DNA of 64,000 nt from Burkholderia sp. 4M9327F10. GTDB taxonomy: Bacteria > Pseudomonadota > Gammaproteobacteria > Burkholderiales > Burkholderiaceae. The notes under the pieces were generated by a model that was given only the letters and a program-made list of their open reading frames with translations, had not been told where the DNA came from and searched no databases. This document shows positions 16,897 to 25,675 of the stretch, in pieces. Made by a program: the position numbers and the translations under genes. The stretch covers positions 124,001 through 188,000 of the forward strand of contig NZ_SCNV01000006.1 in the NCBI RefSeq assembly GCF_005503145.1, in the 5' to 3' direction. The stretch's first letter is position 1. Each line of letters opens with the position of its first letter.

Positions 16897-18503
16897 TGGT
16901 AATGTCCGCTTTTAGCTGCATAGAAATGTCCGCTTTTGATGCCGTCGTATGCTAGCCAGCCGCCGTTTTTCCGGCGCTGGAGACCTCGATGGCTGTGACA
17001 GAACGGATAACTATGACGATGCGGGAACTGGACCGACTCAAGGTCATTCAGGCCGTGACCGAGGCCCGGCTCAAGCCGGGCCAGGCGGCTGAGCGACTGG
17101 GATTGTGTGTACGCCAGGTCGAGCGGCTGGTGCAGCGTTATGAGGTGGCCGGCGTGGCCGGACTGGTGTCGGGCAAACGTGGCCGGCCGGGCAATCACCA
17201 GCTTCCTGCCGGCATGGCGCAGCGGGCGCTAGCGCTGATCCGCGAGCGCTACACGGATTTTGGCCCGACGCTGGCGTGCGAGAAGCTGCGCGAATGTCAT
17301 GGCATTGAGCTGGCCGTGGAGACGGTCCGCACACTGATGCGGGCTGCCGGGCTGTGGATTCCGCGTAAGGAGCGCCCGCCGAAGGTGTACCAGCCGCGTA
17401 ACCGTCGTGCCTGCCTGGGCGAACTGATCCAGATCGACGGCAGCGATCACCGCTGGTTCGAAGACCGGGCGCCGGCCTGTACGCTGCTGGTATTTATCGA
17501 CGACGCGACCGGGCGGCTGATGACGCTGCACTTCACGGCGACGGAGTCGACCTTCAGCTACTTCGAGGCGCTGGCGAAGTATCTGGACACGCACGGCAAG
17601 CCGGTGGCGTTCTACAGCGACAAGGCCAGCGTCTTTTACGTGAAGCAACGTTCAGAGACGGCGGGTAAAGGCGTCACGCAGTTCGGCCGGGCCCTGTATG
17701 AACTGAACATCGACGCGTTCTGTGCGAACACGAGTCAGGCCAAGGGACGCGTCGAGCGGGCCAACCTGACGCTGCAGGATCGCCTCGTGAAGGAGTTGCG
17801 GCTACGCGGCATCAGCACCCGCGAGGCGGCCAATGCGTATGCGCCCTCCTTCATCGCCGACTTCAACCGGCGATTCGGCAAACCACCCAGGAGCGATCAC
17901 GACGCTCACCGGACGTTGCATGTCGACGAGGATCTGCGGCAGATCCTCGCGTATCGCGTGCCACGCAAGGTCTCCAATGCACTGACCGTGCAGTACGACC
18001 GGGTGATGTATCTGCTCGATGACACGCCCGTCAGTCGTGCTCTGATGCATGAGTACGTGGAGGTCGTTGAATACCCCGATGGCGTCATCGAGGTCCAGGC
18101 CAGCGGTGTCACGCTGCCGTACCGGCAATACGATCGCATCACGCGCATTGATCAGGGTGCGGAGCTCGAGAACAAGCGGCTGGCCAGCGCGCTCCAGGTG
18201 GCACGGCAGATTCAGGCCATGCGTGATGATCGCCGGACCTCGGGCTCGCCGTCACGGACGCATTGCGGTGAAGAAGTTCGCGCGAAGCAGGCCCTCATCG
18301 GGCTGAAGAGACAGCGAGCAATTGACTTTACCGACATCAATCATGCTGTTCTGGAAGTCAGTGCCAAGGCAATGCAGGAACGGGGGGCGGCTGCGCCGCC
18401 CCACCCCAAAACCATAAAAAGAAACAAGGCTAAAACCACTCTGAAACACGACATTTCTATTTAGCTGGAGGTGCGACATTTGAACTTGGCGGTGACATTT
18501 GCA
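16897..18503 (+). mobile_element. IS1202/ISNCY-type insertion sequence
   Basis: One complete transposase gene flanked by related ends. The motif AATGTC occurs at 16901 and 16925 on the left and, inverted, at 18450, 18475 and 18494 on the right; 16914-16930 and the inverse of 18450-18466 share AGCT..ATAGAAATGTC in 15 of 17 positions. Such repeated end boxes fit transposase-binding sites. Exact boundaries and target duplication were not established; about 16897-18503 is an estimate. Confidence 0.7.
16989..18464 (+). CDS. ISNCY-family (IS1202-type) DDE transposase
   Basis: A 491-aa transposase with an N-terminal helix-turn-helix region (about residues 15-60, including LKPGQAAERLGLCVRQVERLV), a second HTH_Tnp-like segment and an rve integrase core. 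The catalytic triad is readable as D150 (IQIDGSDHRW), D211 (FYSDKASVFY) and E256 (GRVERANLTLQD), typical of the IS1202 group. The frame is uninterrupted and the stop lies inside the right-end repeat, so the copy looks intact and potentially active. The C-terminal 80 residues are basic. Confidence 0.9.
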   Translation: MAVTERITMTMRELDRLKVIQAVTEARLKPGQAAERLGLCVRQVERLVQRYEVAGVAGLVSGKRGRPGNHQLPAGMAQRALALIRERYTDFGPTLACEKLRECHGIELAVETVRTLMRAAGLWIPRKERPPKVYQPRNRRACLGELIQIDGSDHRWFEDRAPACTLLVFIDDATGRLMTLHFTATESTFSYFEALAKYLDTHGKPVAFYSDKASVFYVKQRSETAGKGVTQFGRALYELNIDAFCANTSQAKGRVERANLTLQDRLVKELRLRGISTREAANAYAPSFIADFNRRFGKPPRSDHDAHRTLHVDEDLRQILAYRVPRKVSNALTVQYDRVMYLLDDTPVSRALMHEYVEVVEYPDGVIEVQASGVTLPYRQYDRITRIDQGAELENKRLASALQVARQIQAMRDDRRTSGSPSRTHCGEEVRAKQALIGLKRQRAIDFTDINHAVLEVSAKAMQERGAAAPPHPKTIKRNKAKTTLKHDISI

Positions 18504-18555
18504 AGGTTCGTAAGTTATGTGAAAGGCAGCAACTCACTTCGCAAAACGCTACATT

Positions 18556-18583
18556 AGCCGCTTCCCAACAAGCGGCTTTTTTG
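18556..18583 (+). terminator. Rho-independent terminator
   Basis: Perfect 8-base stem AGCCGCTT/AAGCGGCT with a six-base loop followed by a run of T. It sits between the IS and the phage-type gene at 18620 and probably ended a transcript that the IS now separates from its body. Confidence 0.75.
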
Positions 18584-18619
18584 TTCCCGCCGCACACAAC
18601 AGCCATACCGAGGCCGGGC

Positions 18620-18967
18620 ATGACCAAACGAAAACCAAAAATCCTGACGCGCAACAACGCCGCGTCACCAGCCGAATTCCAGTACTACGCACGCAGCCTG
18701 CCCATGCGTCACCTTTGCAGGACGCTCCAGCGCCATGAACGCACCATCAAGGACTGGATGGCCGGAAAGGCCGTGATCCCGCCGTGGGCCGTAGCGGTGT
18801 TGCGCCTTCAGGCGCTCGAATACGAGCTTATGCGTGACCAGATGGGTTTTACCGCGATTGAGCGCGAGGCAGCGCAGCAGGCATCGCAACCCGTCATCAA
18901 GCCGCGCCCCGCAGCCAACGACGCATTGTTTGTCCACCAGCTCACACTCGATATCAGGGCAATCTAG
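18620..18967 (+). CDS. Small phage-type protein (DUF3653-like)
   Basis: A 115-aa basic protein; ATG at 18620 is preferred over 18581, which lies in the terminator tail. Residues 25-65 (MRHLCRTLQRHERTIKDWMAGK, then IPPWAVAVLRL) read like a short helix-turn-helix or DUF3653-type module that recurs in filamentous phage and integrative-element genes of proteobacteria. The tail is Ala/Gln/Pro-rich. Nearby are a dif-like site at 16850 and an IS, so it may be the remnant of a filamentous prophage. No other phage structural genes are visible. The family match is from memory of the pattern only. Confidence 0.5.
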   Translation: MTKRKPKILTRNNAASPAEFQYYARSLPMRHLCRTLQRHERTIKDWMAGKAVIPPWAVAVLRLQALEYELMRDQMGFTAIEREAAQQASQPVIKPRPAANDALFVHQLTLDIRAI

Positions 18968-19237
18968 TCCTCGCATATCTCCGTACCTGGCCGAACCCCC
19001 GGATCAAATTCTTCACCACATCTTGACAACAGGTACTGAGCCACGGACTATCCGCATAGCTGGTCATAACAATCAAATCACAGGAACGATACTTCGCCAT
19101 CCAAAACATCAGGCGAGGATGTATACATCGTTCCATCTGCCTTCCCGCCCTCTCCCAAAAATCAGGCGTAGCTGATACTGCCGACACGGCCGGCATTCGG
19201 ATTGCGAAAACGTAAAACAACTTCAAATCATTGGGCG

Positions 19238-21064
19238 ATGAACATGAGGCTTCGTGACTATTTCACCGCAGCTACAGTTTTGGCGTCTCTTAACGCCGCT
19301 TTGCTCACGGGATGCGAGCGCTCCGACTCAAGCACGGCGACAGCAACGTCGACCGTACCCAAGGCAGTGCCTTTGTGCACGATAACACCTCCGCGCCCAA
19401 AAGCGCCCCCATGCACGACCGCGCTTGCGGGCAAAGCAAAGCTTTCTGCCACAGCAGCGTCTTCTGCCGCAGCAGCGTCTTCTGCCGCAGCAGCGTCTTC
19501 TGCCGCAGCAGCGTCTTCTGCCGCAGCAACGTCTTCTGGCACAGCAACACCTTCTGCCACCGCAGCGCCTTCTGCCACAGCAGCGCCTTCTGCCACAGCA
19601 GCGCCTTCTGCCACAGCAACACCTTCTGCCACGGCAACACCTTCTGCCACAGCAATACCCTCTGGCACAGCAACACCCTCTCGCCCGACAGCGACAACTC
19701 CTACAACGACAACAACGGCCGAAACATGGACGATGCCTACGACGAATGTGCCACTCGGTTCCACTGGGGCAACAACACAAACTGTCACCAGCAATCAATT
19801 GACCAAAGGAGTCTCCTACTACCACATCGAATACCGCGACGCCGCGAACGATCCATGGCTAATCAACGTTCTGGCGATTCAGCCTTCCCGGACCACTGCC
19901 CGGTTGGCCTACGAGCTACCCGGCGGAAACAACCGCGGCGGCTCCGGAGAAACAGTGTCGGCTGCCGCATCCAGAGTCGGCGCGATTGCCGGAATTAACG
20001 CGGGTTTTTTCTCAAACGTGAACGTGGCGGGAATAGCATCACCGGCACGGTCGTCCGTCGGCACTACCGTGGTCAATGGGAAGCTGGTCGGCACCGCGGC
20101 AGGCGGTCGCCCTGGAGCGCTGATCCAGACCACCAGCGATGGATACCCAAGCGTCACCATACTGCCTGACCTGACGTCGAAAACGACCTTGACAGACGCC
20201 CACAACTCATCCATCACCGTGAATCAAATAGACGTCCCAATTCTAGGAATGGTTATCAACTGCGGAGCACAGGCCAGGCCTCCGACGCCCACGCCGGAAC
20301 AGGACACCGATTGCACAAACGCCGATGACTTGCGGATGTATGACTCCCAGTACCTTCACGATGAATCGTCCAACACACAGGTGGACAACAACCTGACCAG
20401 ACTGGCAACCTATGAACTGGTAGTCGATTCAACAGGGTATGTTGTGGCAGGGCACACGTCGCTCGGCGCGCAGGCGCCCGAAGATGGGTACGTGCTTCAA
20501 GGGCTCGGCAGCAGCGCTATATGGCTTCAAGACCACTACTCCGCCAGCACACACCTCAGTGTGACCAGCCATTTGTATTCGGACGGCAAAGAAGTCACTC
20601 TCACGCCCGGTATGACTATCGTAGAGGCAGGGCCTACGCTATCAGTGCCGGGCGACAACCTGCTATCAAATGCGTGGGCTGAAGGGTTCCCGAAGAATCC
20701 AAATGGAACTGACGCCGGAGAATCGACGGCATCGGATTCAGGCTGGTATAGCGGCTGGGTTATAGGCCGCAATCCTCGCACGGCCATCGGAACCGCGCCT
20801 GACGGTACCATCCTGCTTGTAGAAATCGACGGGCGAAACGGCAAAATCAGCCAGGGAACGACGATCCCGGAGACTGCTGCAGTCATGCGCTGGCTTGGTG
20901 CAACCTCAGCAATGAACCTCGACGGCGGCGGGTCGAGCAACATGGTCGTGGTCAATAATCTGGTACGCCACCCGACTGCGAACAGCGATTCGGTAGGCCA
21001 CCCGTCCGATTCCACCGGCGAGCGGCCGGTAGGCGGAACATTTATGATCGAGGCAGGCAACTAG
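19238..21064 (+). CDS. Phosphodiester-glycosidase-like lipoprotein with SA(T)A repeats
   Basis: A 608-aa lipoprotein: signal peptide from the ATG at 19238 with lipobox LLTGC, then a low-complexity spacer of Ser/Ala/Thr/Pro six-residue repeats (about residues 65-155, DNA 19430-19690), then a NAGPA-type phosphodiester glycosidase domain to the end. Diagnostic pieces are GINAGFFS, a central variable insert with paired cysteines, and MNLDGGGSSNMVV near the C-terminus. The domain (DUF2233 family) removes sugars from phosphodiester-linked glycans and occurs in exopolysaccharide and phage-adsorption contexts. The repeat tether probably holds the enzyme off the membrane. The TTG at 19202 is an unlikely longer start. 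Confidence 0.8.
   Translation: MNMRLRDYFTAATVLASLNAALLTGCERSDSSTATATSTVPKAVPLCTITPPRPKAPPCTTALAGKAKLSATAASSAAAASSAAAASSAAAASSAAATSSGTATPSATAAPSATAAPSATAAPSATATPSATATPSATAIPSGTATPSRPTATTPTTTTTAETWTMPTTNVPLGSTGATTQTVTSNQLTKGVSYYHIEYRDAANDPWLINVLAIQPSRTTARLAYELPGGNNRGGSGETVSAAASRVGAIAGINAGFFSNVNVAGIASPARSSVGTTVVNGKLVGTAAGGRPGALIQTTSDGYPSVTILPDLTSKTTLTDAHNSSITVNQIDVPILGMVINCGAQARPPTPTPEQDTDCTNADDLRMYDSQYLHDESSNTQVDNNLTRLATYELVVDSTGYVVAGHTSLGAQAPEDGYVLQGLGSSAIWLQDHYSASTHLSVTSHLYSDGKEVTLTPGMTIVEAGPTLSVPGDNLLSNAWAEGFPKNPNGTDAGESTASDSGWYSGWVIGRNPRTAIGTAPDGTILLVEIDGRNGKISQGTTIPETAAVMRWLGATSAMNLDGGGSSNMVVVNNLVRHPTANSDSVGHPSDSTGERPVGGTFMIEAGN
19430..19690 (+). repeat. Coding tandem repeat (18-bp period) in the lipoprotein
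   Basis: Successive near-identical units built on TCTGCC-CAGCAGCG encode (S-A-A-A-A-S) and then (S-A-T-A-A-P) hexapeptides, about fourteen in all. The period preserves the reading frame, so slipped-strand changes would lengthen or shorten the spacer without breaking the enzyme. Confidence 0.85.
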
Positions 21065-21213
21065 CACGACCGGGGTTAAGTCGCCTGATGCTCAACCCGC
21101 CCTACCCGGCCACAATCTGCCTTGCTGGATGCCATCCACGCCCGCGACGACTCGACCAGACGGATCTCGTCGTGCCGGAGACGAAAGCCATGCAACACAT
21201 TGCCCACGCGCTG

Positions 21214-21987
21214 TCAGTGGTGGCTCAGGTAACCGCCGTCGACCGCGATCACCTGGCCGGTAACGTAGGACGCCGCTTCTGACGCGAGGAAGACGGCCGC
21301 GCCGCCGATCTCTTTTGGATCGGCCCAGCGCCCCAGCGACGTGCGGTGCTTGAGCATCTCGGTGACCATCGGCGTCGCCACGAGGCCGGCGTTGGTTTCC
21401 GTGGCGAAGAAGCCCGGCGCAATCGCGTTGACAGTAATTCCACGTGGACCGAGGTCGGCGGAGAGCGTTCGGGTCAGGGCGTTGAGGCCCGCCTTCGCGG
21501 CTGCGTAAGGCGCGTCGATAGGCCCGCCCAAAAAGCTGCCGACAGAGCTGATATTGATAATCCGGCCCCAGGCTTGTTCGATCATCACCTTCGCCGCAGT
21601 CCGGCTGATGTGGAAAGGAGCGACAAGGTTATCTTCCAGTGTGGCCCGGACGTCATCGAGCGCGAAGTCAAAGAGCGTCCTACGATCGCGCCGCCCGACA
21701 TTGTTGATCAGGATATCGAGGCGGCCGTGTTGGGCGCGGATGTCGCCGATGGCCTTTTCCACAGCGGGCGCGTCGCTGACATCGAAGGCCAGGCTGAAGG
21801 CCGCTCCGCCCTCGGCGCCGATCGCCCCGGCTGCCCTGGTTAGCGTATCTTCCTGCCGGCCGTTCAGAATAACGGTCGCACCAGCGGCGGCCATTGCCCG
21901 CGCCATTTCGAAACCGAGGCCGCGCCCGGCCCCGGTGACGAGGGCGACCCGCCCGCTGAGGTCGAAAATGGATTTGCCATGAGTCAT
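21214..21987 (-). CDS. Short-chain dehydrogenase/reductase (gluconate 5-dehydrogenase-like)
   Basis: A 257-aa classical SDR. It shows the NAD(P)-binding TGAGRGLG motif near residues 18-25, the NNVG structural motif, the catalytic Ser in ISSVGS and the YxxxK pair in YAAAKAG, then the PGFFATE segment. It ends with a typical VTGQVIAVDGGY terminus. Substrate cannot be read from sequence; gluconate or 3-oxoacyl reductions are common in this subgroup. It is the second gene of a divergent pair, downstream of 22030-22884 with a 42-base gap, and so probably under the control of the TetR regulator at 23038. Confidence 0.88.
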   Translation of the reverse strand: MTHGKSIFDLSGRVALVTGAGRGLGFEMARAMAAAGATVILNGRQEDTLTRAAGAIGAEGGAAFSLAFDVSDAPAVEKAIGDIRAQHGRLDILINNVGRRDRRTLFDFALDDVRATLEDNLVAPFHISRTAAKVMIEQAWGRIINISSVGSFLGGPIDAPYAAAKAGLNALTRTLSADLGPRGITVNAIAPGFFATETNAGLVATPMVTEMLKHRTSLGRWADPKEIGGAAVFLASEAASYVTGQVIAVDGGYLSHH

Positions 21988-22029
21988 GTGACGTGCTCCT
22001 CAATATGCGCGTCGATTGGTCAACCTGCT

Positions 22030-22884
22030 TCAGAGGATTCTGCGCACGACGCTCAACGGCGCGAACCGAACCACAAGTGCCGCCAGCCTGGTCGGCCACC
22101 ACGGCGCATAGACTTTCGTGCGGCGACGTTCGACACCGGCGACGATCGCGCGGACAGCATCAGCAGCGTCTACCATCATGCTGTGGCCTTCCATGTGCGT
22201 GGTCATCTCGGTGCGGACGAGTCCGGGATAAACGATCGAGACGTCCAGCCCGGGGATTCGTTCGCTGAGCAGGCCATCCCCGAGCGAGGTGACGCCGGCT
22301 TTCGTGGCCGAGTAGACGGCTCTTGGTCCCTTGATGCCACGAAGGCCATTTACAGAAGACATGAGCACAAGGTGCCCGCGCCCCTGCTTGCGGAAGATTT
22401 CCAACGCCGCTTCGCACTGCGCCAGCGCACCCAGAAAATTGGTCTGCACGATATTGCAATTGGCTTGAGCGTTCCCGGTTCCGATCTCGCGACCGCCACT
22501 GACTCCAGCGTTGACGACAACGCGATCTATCGAACCGAAGGTGTCCACGAAGCGTTGGAATACAGCGCTCACTGCTACAGGATCAGTGACATCGAGAGGC
22601 GACGCCTGCACGCGCCGGCCTGTAGCAGCGCGGATTTCGTCAGCCAGTGCAACCAGGCGGTCCGCGCGCCGGGCACATAGACCGAGGTCGTAGCCGAGGG
22701 CCGCGAACTGCCGGGCCATTTCCGCACCCATGCCGGAACTTGCGCCCGTGATCACCACGACACCTCGCGCGGATGGTGCGGTTGCCTTGCGAGAACTGCT
22801 AGTTCCGTGCCGCTCGACCGACGCGCCTGGCTCGGCGCGAACGTCTAGCCGCGCTTGCCCGCCAGGTAGTTCAGTGTTGCCCAT
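22030..22884 (-). CDS. Short-chain dehydrogenase/reductase
   Basis: A 284-aa SDR starting at the ATG at 22884 (MGNTELPGG); the extension to 22941 would run into the operator region. It has a 50-residue N-terminal tail, then the TGASSGMG cofactor motif, NAGVSGG, the Ser of LMSSVNG and YSATK for catalysis. The C-terminal SxxYPGLVRTEM segment is typical of SDRs acting on hydrophobic or ketone substrates. It is transcribed away from the TetR gene and followed by a second SDR. The two probably form a small detoxification or secondary-metabolism operon. Confidence 0.85.
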   Translation of the reverse strand: MGNTELPGGQARLDVRAEPGASVERHGTSSSRKATAPSARGVVVITGASSGMGAEMARQFAALGYDLGLCARRADRLVALADEIRAATGRRVQASPLDVTDPVAVSAVFQRFVDTFGSIDRVVVNAGVSGGREIGTGNAQANCNIVQTNFLGALAQCEAALEIFRKQGRGHLVLMSSVNGLRGIKGPRAVYSATKAGVTSLGDGLLSERIPGLDVSIVYPGLVRTEMTTHMEGHSMMVDAADAVRAIVAGVERRRTKVYAPWWPTRLAALVVRFAPLSVVRRIL

Positions 22885-22951
22885 TGTGCATGCCCCCCCG
22901 AGGCCGCTACCCAGTCGACAGATCGTCATCCAGCGCGGCAAGTCAAAAAAT

Positions 22952-22989
22952 CTATCGATTGATAGTTTTTCAAATTATATCGATCGATA
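22952..22989. promoter_or_regulatory. Tandem palindromic operators between SDR and TetR genes
   Basis: Two near-identical palindromes with centres 25 bases apart: CTATCGATTGATAG at 22952-22965 (one asymmetric centre step) and TATCGATCGATA at 22978-22989. They lie in the divergent intergenic region, ahead of both starts, the usual place for TetR-family autoregulatory operators. Confidence 0.7.
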
Positions 22990-23037
22990 GGTATCATTGC
23001 AAGGAGGCTCATTGTCCGAGCGCACAGGAGAAAATTG

Positions 23038-23733
23038 ATGCAAAAAAAGGACAAAGTCCTGTCCAAAGCCACCAGTACCCCGGCCGCCTCCGGGTCGGGC
23101 TATTCCAAGAGCGATGAAACCCGACGGAGGGTCTTGAGGGCTGCGCTGCAAGCATTTGGCGAGGATGGCTTCACGGCCGCTTCGACACGCAGGATTGCGC
23201 AGGCGTCTGACGTCACCTTGCCTGTGCTTCAGTATTACTTCGGCAACAAGGAGGGGCTCTACCGGGCATGCGCCGAAGCCATCGTCGAGCGTTACGCTGA
23301 GCACACGACCGGCCCGGCCGCCGCTGCGGCCGCAGCGCTTGTTGATGGCTGTGACGCCGAAACGGCGCGGGCTCACCTCAAGCAGGTGATCGCCGCGCTC
23401 CTCGCCGTCATTGCGGAGTCAAATCAGGCTGGCAACTGGACGCCGTTCGCGGCCCGAGAGGTCAGAGACCCAGGGGCGGCGTTCGAACTCCTATATGAGC
23501 GCCTATGGCAGCCTGGCATGCAACTCGTGATCCGGTTGCTTGCGTGCATCCGGGGCGTTCTGCCGACAGATCCCGCTGTGGGCGTACAGGCGCTAATGCT
23601 GCTCTCCAGCTTTTCCCCCTTCGGAAGCGGCCGCGCGACCACCATGCGCGTGCTCGGCTGGTCGGCTATCGGTCCAGAGGAACTCAAGACGATTCAGGGG
23701 GTGCTGGAGGCACAGATCGACGCGATGAACTGA
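23038..23733 (+). CDS. TetR/AcrR-family regulator (CecR-like C-terminus)
   Basis: A 231-aa regulator with the ATG at 23038 behind a CAGGAG ribosome-binding site; the TTG at 23035 is not needed. The N-terminal TetR DNA-binding domain spans about residues 22-70 (RRRVLRAALQAFGEDGF, then ASTRRIAQASDV and LQYYFGNKEGLY). The C-terminal ligand domain, with AAREVRDPGAAFELLYERL, resembles the CecR/DUF1956 group. It faces two SDR genes across tandem palindromes and precedes an NmrA-like reductase by 34 bases, so it likely represses both directions and itself. Confidence 0.87.
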   Translation: MQKKDKVLSKATSTPAASGSGYSKSDETRRRVLRAALQAFGEDGFTAASTRRIAQASDVTLPVLQYYFGNKEGLYRACAEAIVERYAEHTTGPAAAAAAALVDGCDAETARAHLKQVIAALLAVIAESNQAGNWTPFAAREVRDPGAAFELLYERLWQPGMQLVIRLLACIRGVLPTDPAVGVQALMLLSSFSPFGSGRATTMRVLGWSAIGPEELKTIQGVLEAQIDAMN

Positions 23734-23767
23734 GCGTGGTCCACGAACTATTGGAGCTAGACAACCT

Positions 23768-24409
23768 ATGCGCATCCTGATCGTTGGAGCATCAAAAGGA
23801 ACTGGGGCGCTCGCCGTCAAAGCGGCACTCGAGCGCGGACATGAAGTCACGGCGTTTGCCCGAAGCCCCGAAAGGCTCGAACTCAATCACCCAAAGCTCA
23901 CGAAGGTAAGGGGAGACTTTCACAACAGCGAGGACATCGAGAGAGCCGTTCCCGGTCACGATGCAGTCATCCTGACCGCATCGCCAGGGTCCCTCGCGGG
24001 ATCCAAAAAAGATCCCACGTTTTTCTCGCGAGGCACCAGGCTGGTTATCCGGGCCATGCAGGCCAGCAGGGTTCGACGACTGATTGTGCTGAGCGGGATC
24101 GGTGTGGGTGAAACCAGAAAGCTTTCTGGCTGGATCGCCGAGAAATTTGTCTTTGGCATGTTGCTCAAGGTTCCGTACGCAGACCTTGAGCAGCGAGAGC
24201 AGGACACTCGTGAAAGCGGGCTTGAGTGGGTGATCGCGCGCCCCGGGATGCTCACCAATGGTCCGGCGACTAAAAACTATGTCAGGCAGCAGGGACTTGA
24301 GCGAGTGTCGTGGTCCTGGTCCATATCGCGCGCGGACCTTGCTGAGTTCCTGGTCGAGGCGGCCGAGGTCGATACGTGGGTCGGGAGAGGTGTGCAACTA
24401 GGTGGATGA
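23768..24409 (+). CDS. NAD(P)-binding NmrA-like reductase
   Basis: A 213-aa atypical SDR with a Rossmann start MRILIVGASKGTGA (GxxxxTG pattern), an NAD(P)-binding DAVILTASPG region and LIVLSGIGVGE. There is no YxxxK pair, as expected of NmrA/SDR_a5 proteins that sense or reduce with NAD(P)H. The start has GGAGC 10 bases upstream. It is co-directional with the TetR gene and belongs to the same redox-related cluster. Specific substrate unknown. Confidence 0.82.
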   Translation: MRILIVGASKGTGALAVKAALERGHEVTAFARSPERLELNHPKLTKVRGDFHNSEDIERAVPGHDAVILTASPGSLAGSKKDPTFFSRGTRLVIRAMQASRVRRLIVLSGIGVGETRKLSGWIAEKFVFGMLLKVPYADLEQREQDTRESGLEWVIARPGMLTNGPATKNYVRQQGLERVSWSWSISRADLAEFLVEAAEVDTWVGRGVQLGG

Positions 24410-24598
24410 GTCGCAGATGCCTCCGTTTGAGCCGATCACGGCACAGGTGGGCGTTCTTGAGCTGAGCGGCCCACTTGAATGGCCGGCTTAGTCCGTCCTG
24501 AACAATCCGTAGAGCCTTGAGCAGTGGGGCCTCTGGATAGAAATCGTGTTGTTGGAATACCGGTCGGCACACATCGTCCGGCAGAGCGCGTTCGCACT

Positions 24599-25555
24599 CT
24601 ACCGAACATTCGCCTGAAAAAACGTAAGCGCCATTTCATCGAACTGCTTGTGAAAGACTGCACGATCGAAACCGTTCCCATCTTCACAGAGTCCCGGCGC
24701 ATCATTCTTCATTGCCGCGGAACATGGAGCAAGAAAGGCAAAATGCGCTGCGTTGGAAACAAGGTGAAATTCGGGTCTGTGAGGAAGCGTGTTGGCGAGT
24801 GCGGGAGCATTACGTGGCAGCACGCCATCGCCGCCGAATTGAGAAGCCCAAAGTTGAATCGGCGCTTTCACATTCTTCAGGCTCTCCGCAGTCGGGAACA
24901 CATTGAGCGGGTCCGCCAGGACAAAGGCTTTGATCCGCGGGTCGTGAGTCAGCGGATCGGTGGGCACCTCCCGGCGTCGGAGCTGTTCGCAAACCGGTGC
25001 TTTCGGATCCGTGCATGGAACATCGGCATGAAGGAAATCCGGGGTGCCGCCGGCCAACACCAGGCCCGTGTAGCCGCCCCGCGAAAAGCCAAAAAAACCT
25101 ATCCGTTGCGGGTCGATTCTGGCTGCGTCGGGCGCGGCGCTCAACATGTAATCGATAAGACGTTTTATGTCCGTCGGCCGCTCGACGAACTCAGACATCT
25201 CACCCGCCCGACTCATATCCGAGTATGTATCGCCAGGATGATTGATTGCCGCAACCACAAAACCCGCGTCGGCAAGCGTCTCGGCAAGATCATGGTGACC
25301 AAGGAAGGATCCCCCGTGGCCGTGTGAAATGACGACCAGCGGAAGCTTTTCGCCAACCGCCGGACAGTCGCGCTGCCCCTGCAGGACATACGGCCCGAAG
25401 GCTACCGCCTGGGCGGGCTCTGCGCACGGCGTCCACACCATCGCCCGTAGCGCCGGGCCGTCGGCATCAGCTGGAACCTGAACGAGCTTTATGCCCGCGG
25501 CGTGTGCGATTGTCGTCGACAGGCACAACACAACAGCCGATATAAACGTTTTCAT
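24599..25555 (-). CDS. Exported alpha/beta hydrolase (PAF-acetylhydrolase/dienelactone hydrolase-like)
   Basis: A 318-aa protein; the ATG at 25555 begins a clear Sec signal peptide (MKTFISAVVLCLSTTIAHAA), so the 36-residue upstream extension is rejected. The oxyanion loop SHGHGGS, the nucleophile elbow GFSRGG with Ser158, a likely acid in FVLADPLN and the catalytic His in NAAHFAF give a full catalytic set. This pattern is that of the secreted platelet-activating-factor acetylhydrolase-like esterases. Several cysteines suggest periplasmic disulfides. Transcribed alone. Confidence 0.8.
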   Translation of the reverse strand: MKTFISAVVLCLSTTIAHAAGIKLVQVPADADGPALRAMVWTPCAEPAQAVAFGPYVLQGQRDCPAVGEKLPLVVISHGHGGSFLGHHDLAETLADAGFVVAAINHPGDTYSDMSRAGEMSEFVERPTDIKRLIDYMLSAAPDAARIDPQRIGFFGFSRGGYTGLVLAGGTPDFLHADVPCTDPKAPVCEQLRRREVPTDPLTHDPRIKAFVLADPLNVFPTAESLKNVKAPIQLWASQFGGDGVLPRNAPALANTLPHRPEFHLVSNAAHFAFLAPCSAAMKNDAPGLCEDGNGFDRAVFHKQFDEMALTFFQANVR

Positions 25556-25675
25556 GAGGTTCCGAAAGGTAATTTGTCTGTTGCCAATACCTGCTGAGGG
25601 TCCATTGGTGGTCCATTGGTCGCCCTGACAATCCGCGTTTTTTGTGCCGGCCGGATAGTTCATTCGACTTGCTCG

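Noticed and set aside
18506..18527. A second full dif site right of the IS
   Set aside because: It has GGTTCG and TTATGTGAAAG pieces but with the wrong spacing, so it is mentioned only as a possible remnant.
19430..19690. CRISPR-like repeat
   Set aside because: Period 18 without spacers, and the units encode a Ser/Ala/Thr/Pro tether in frame.
24282..24572. Minus-strand fragment that might be a LysR-type regulator C-terminus
   Set aside because: Only a short stretch has the right rhythm, and it overlaps the NmrA-like gene; too little to call a pseudogene.
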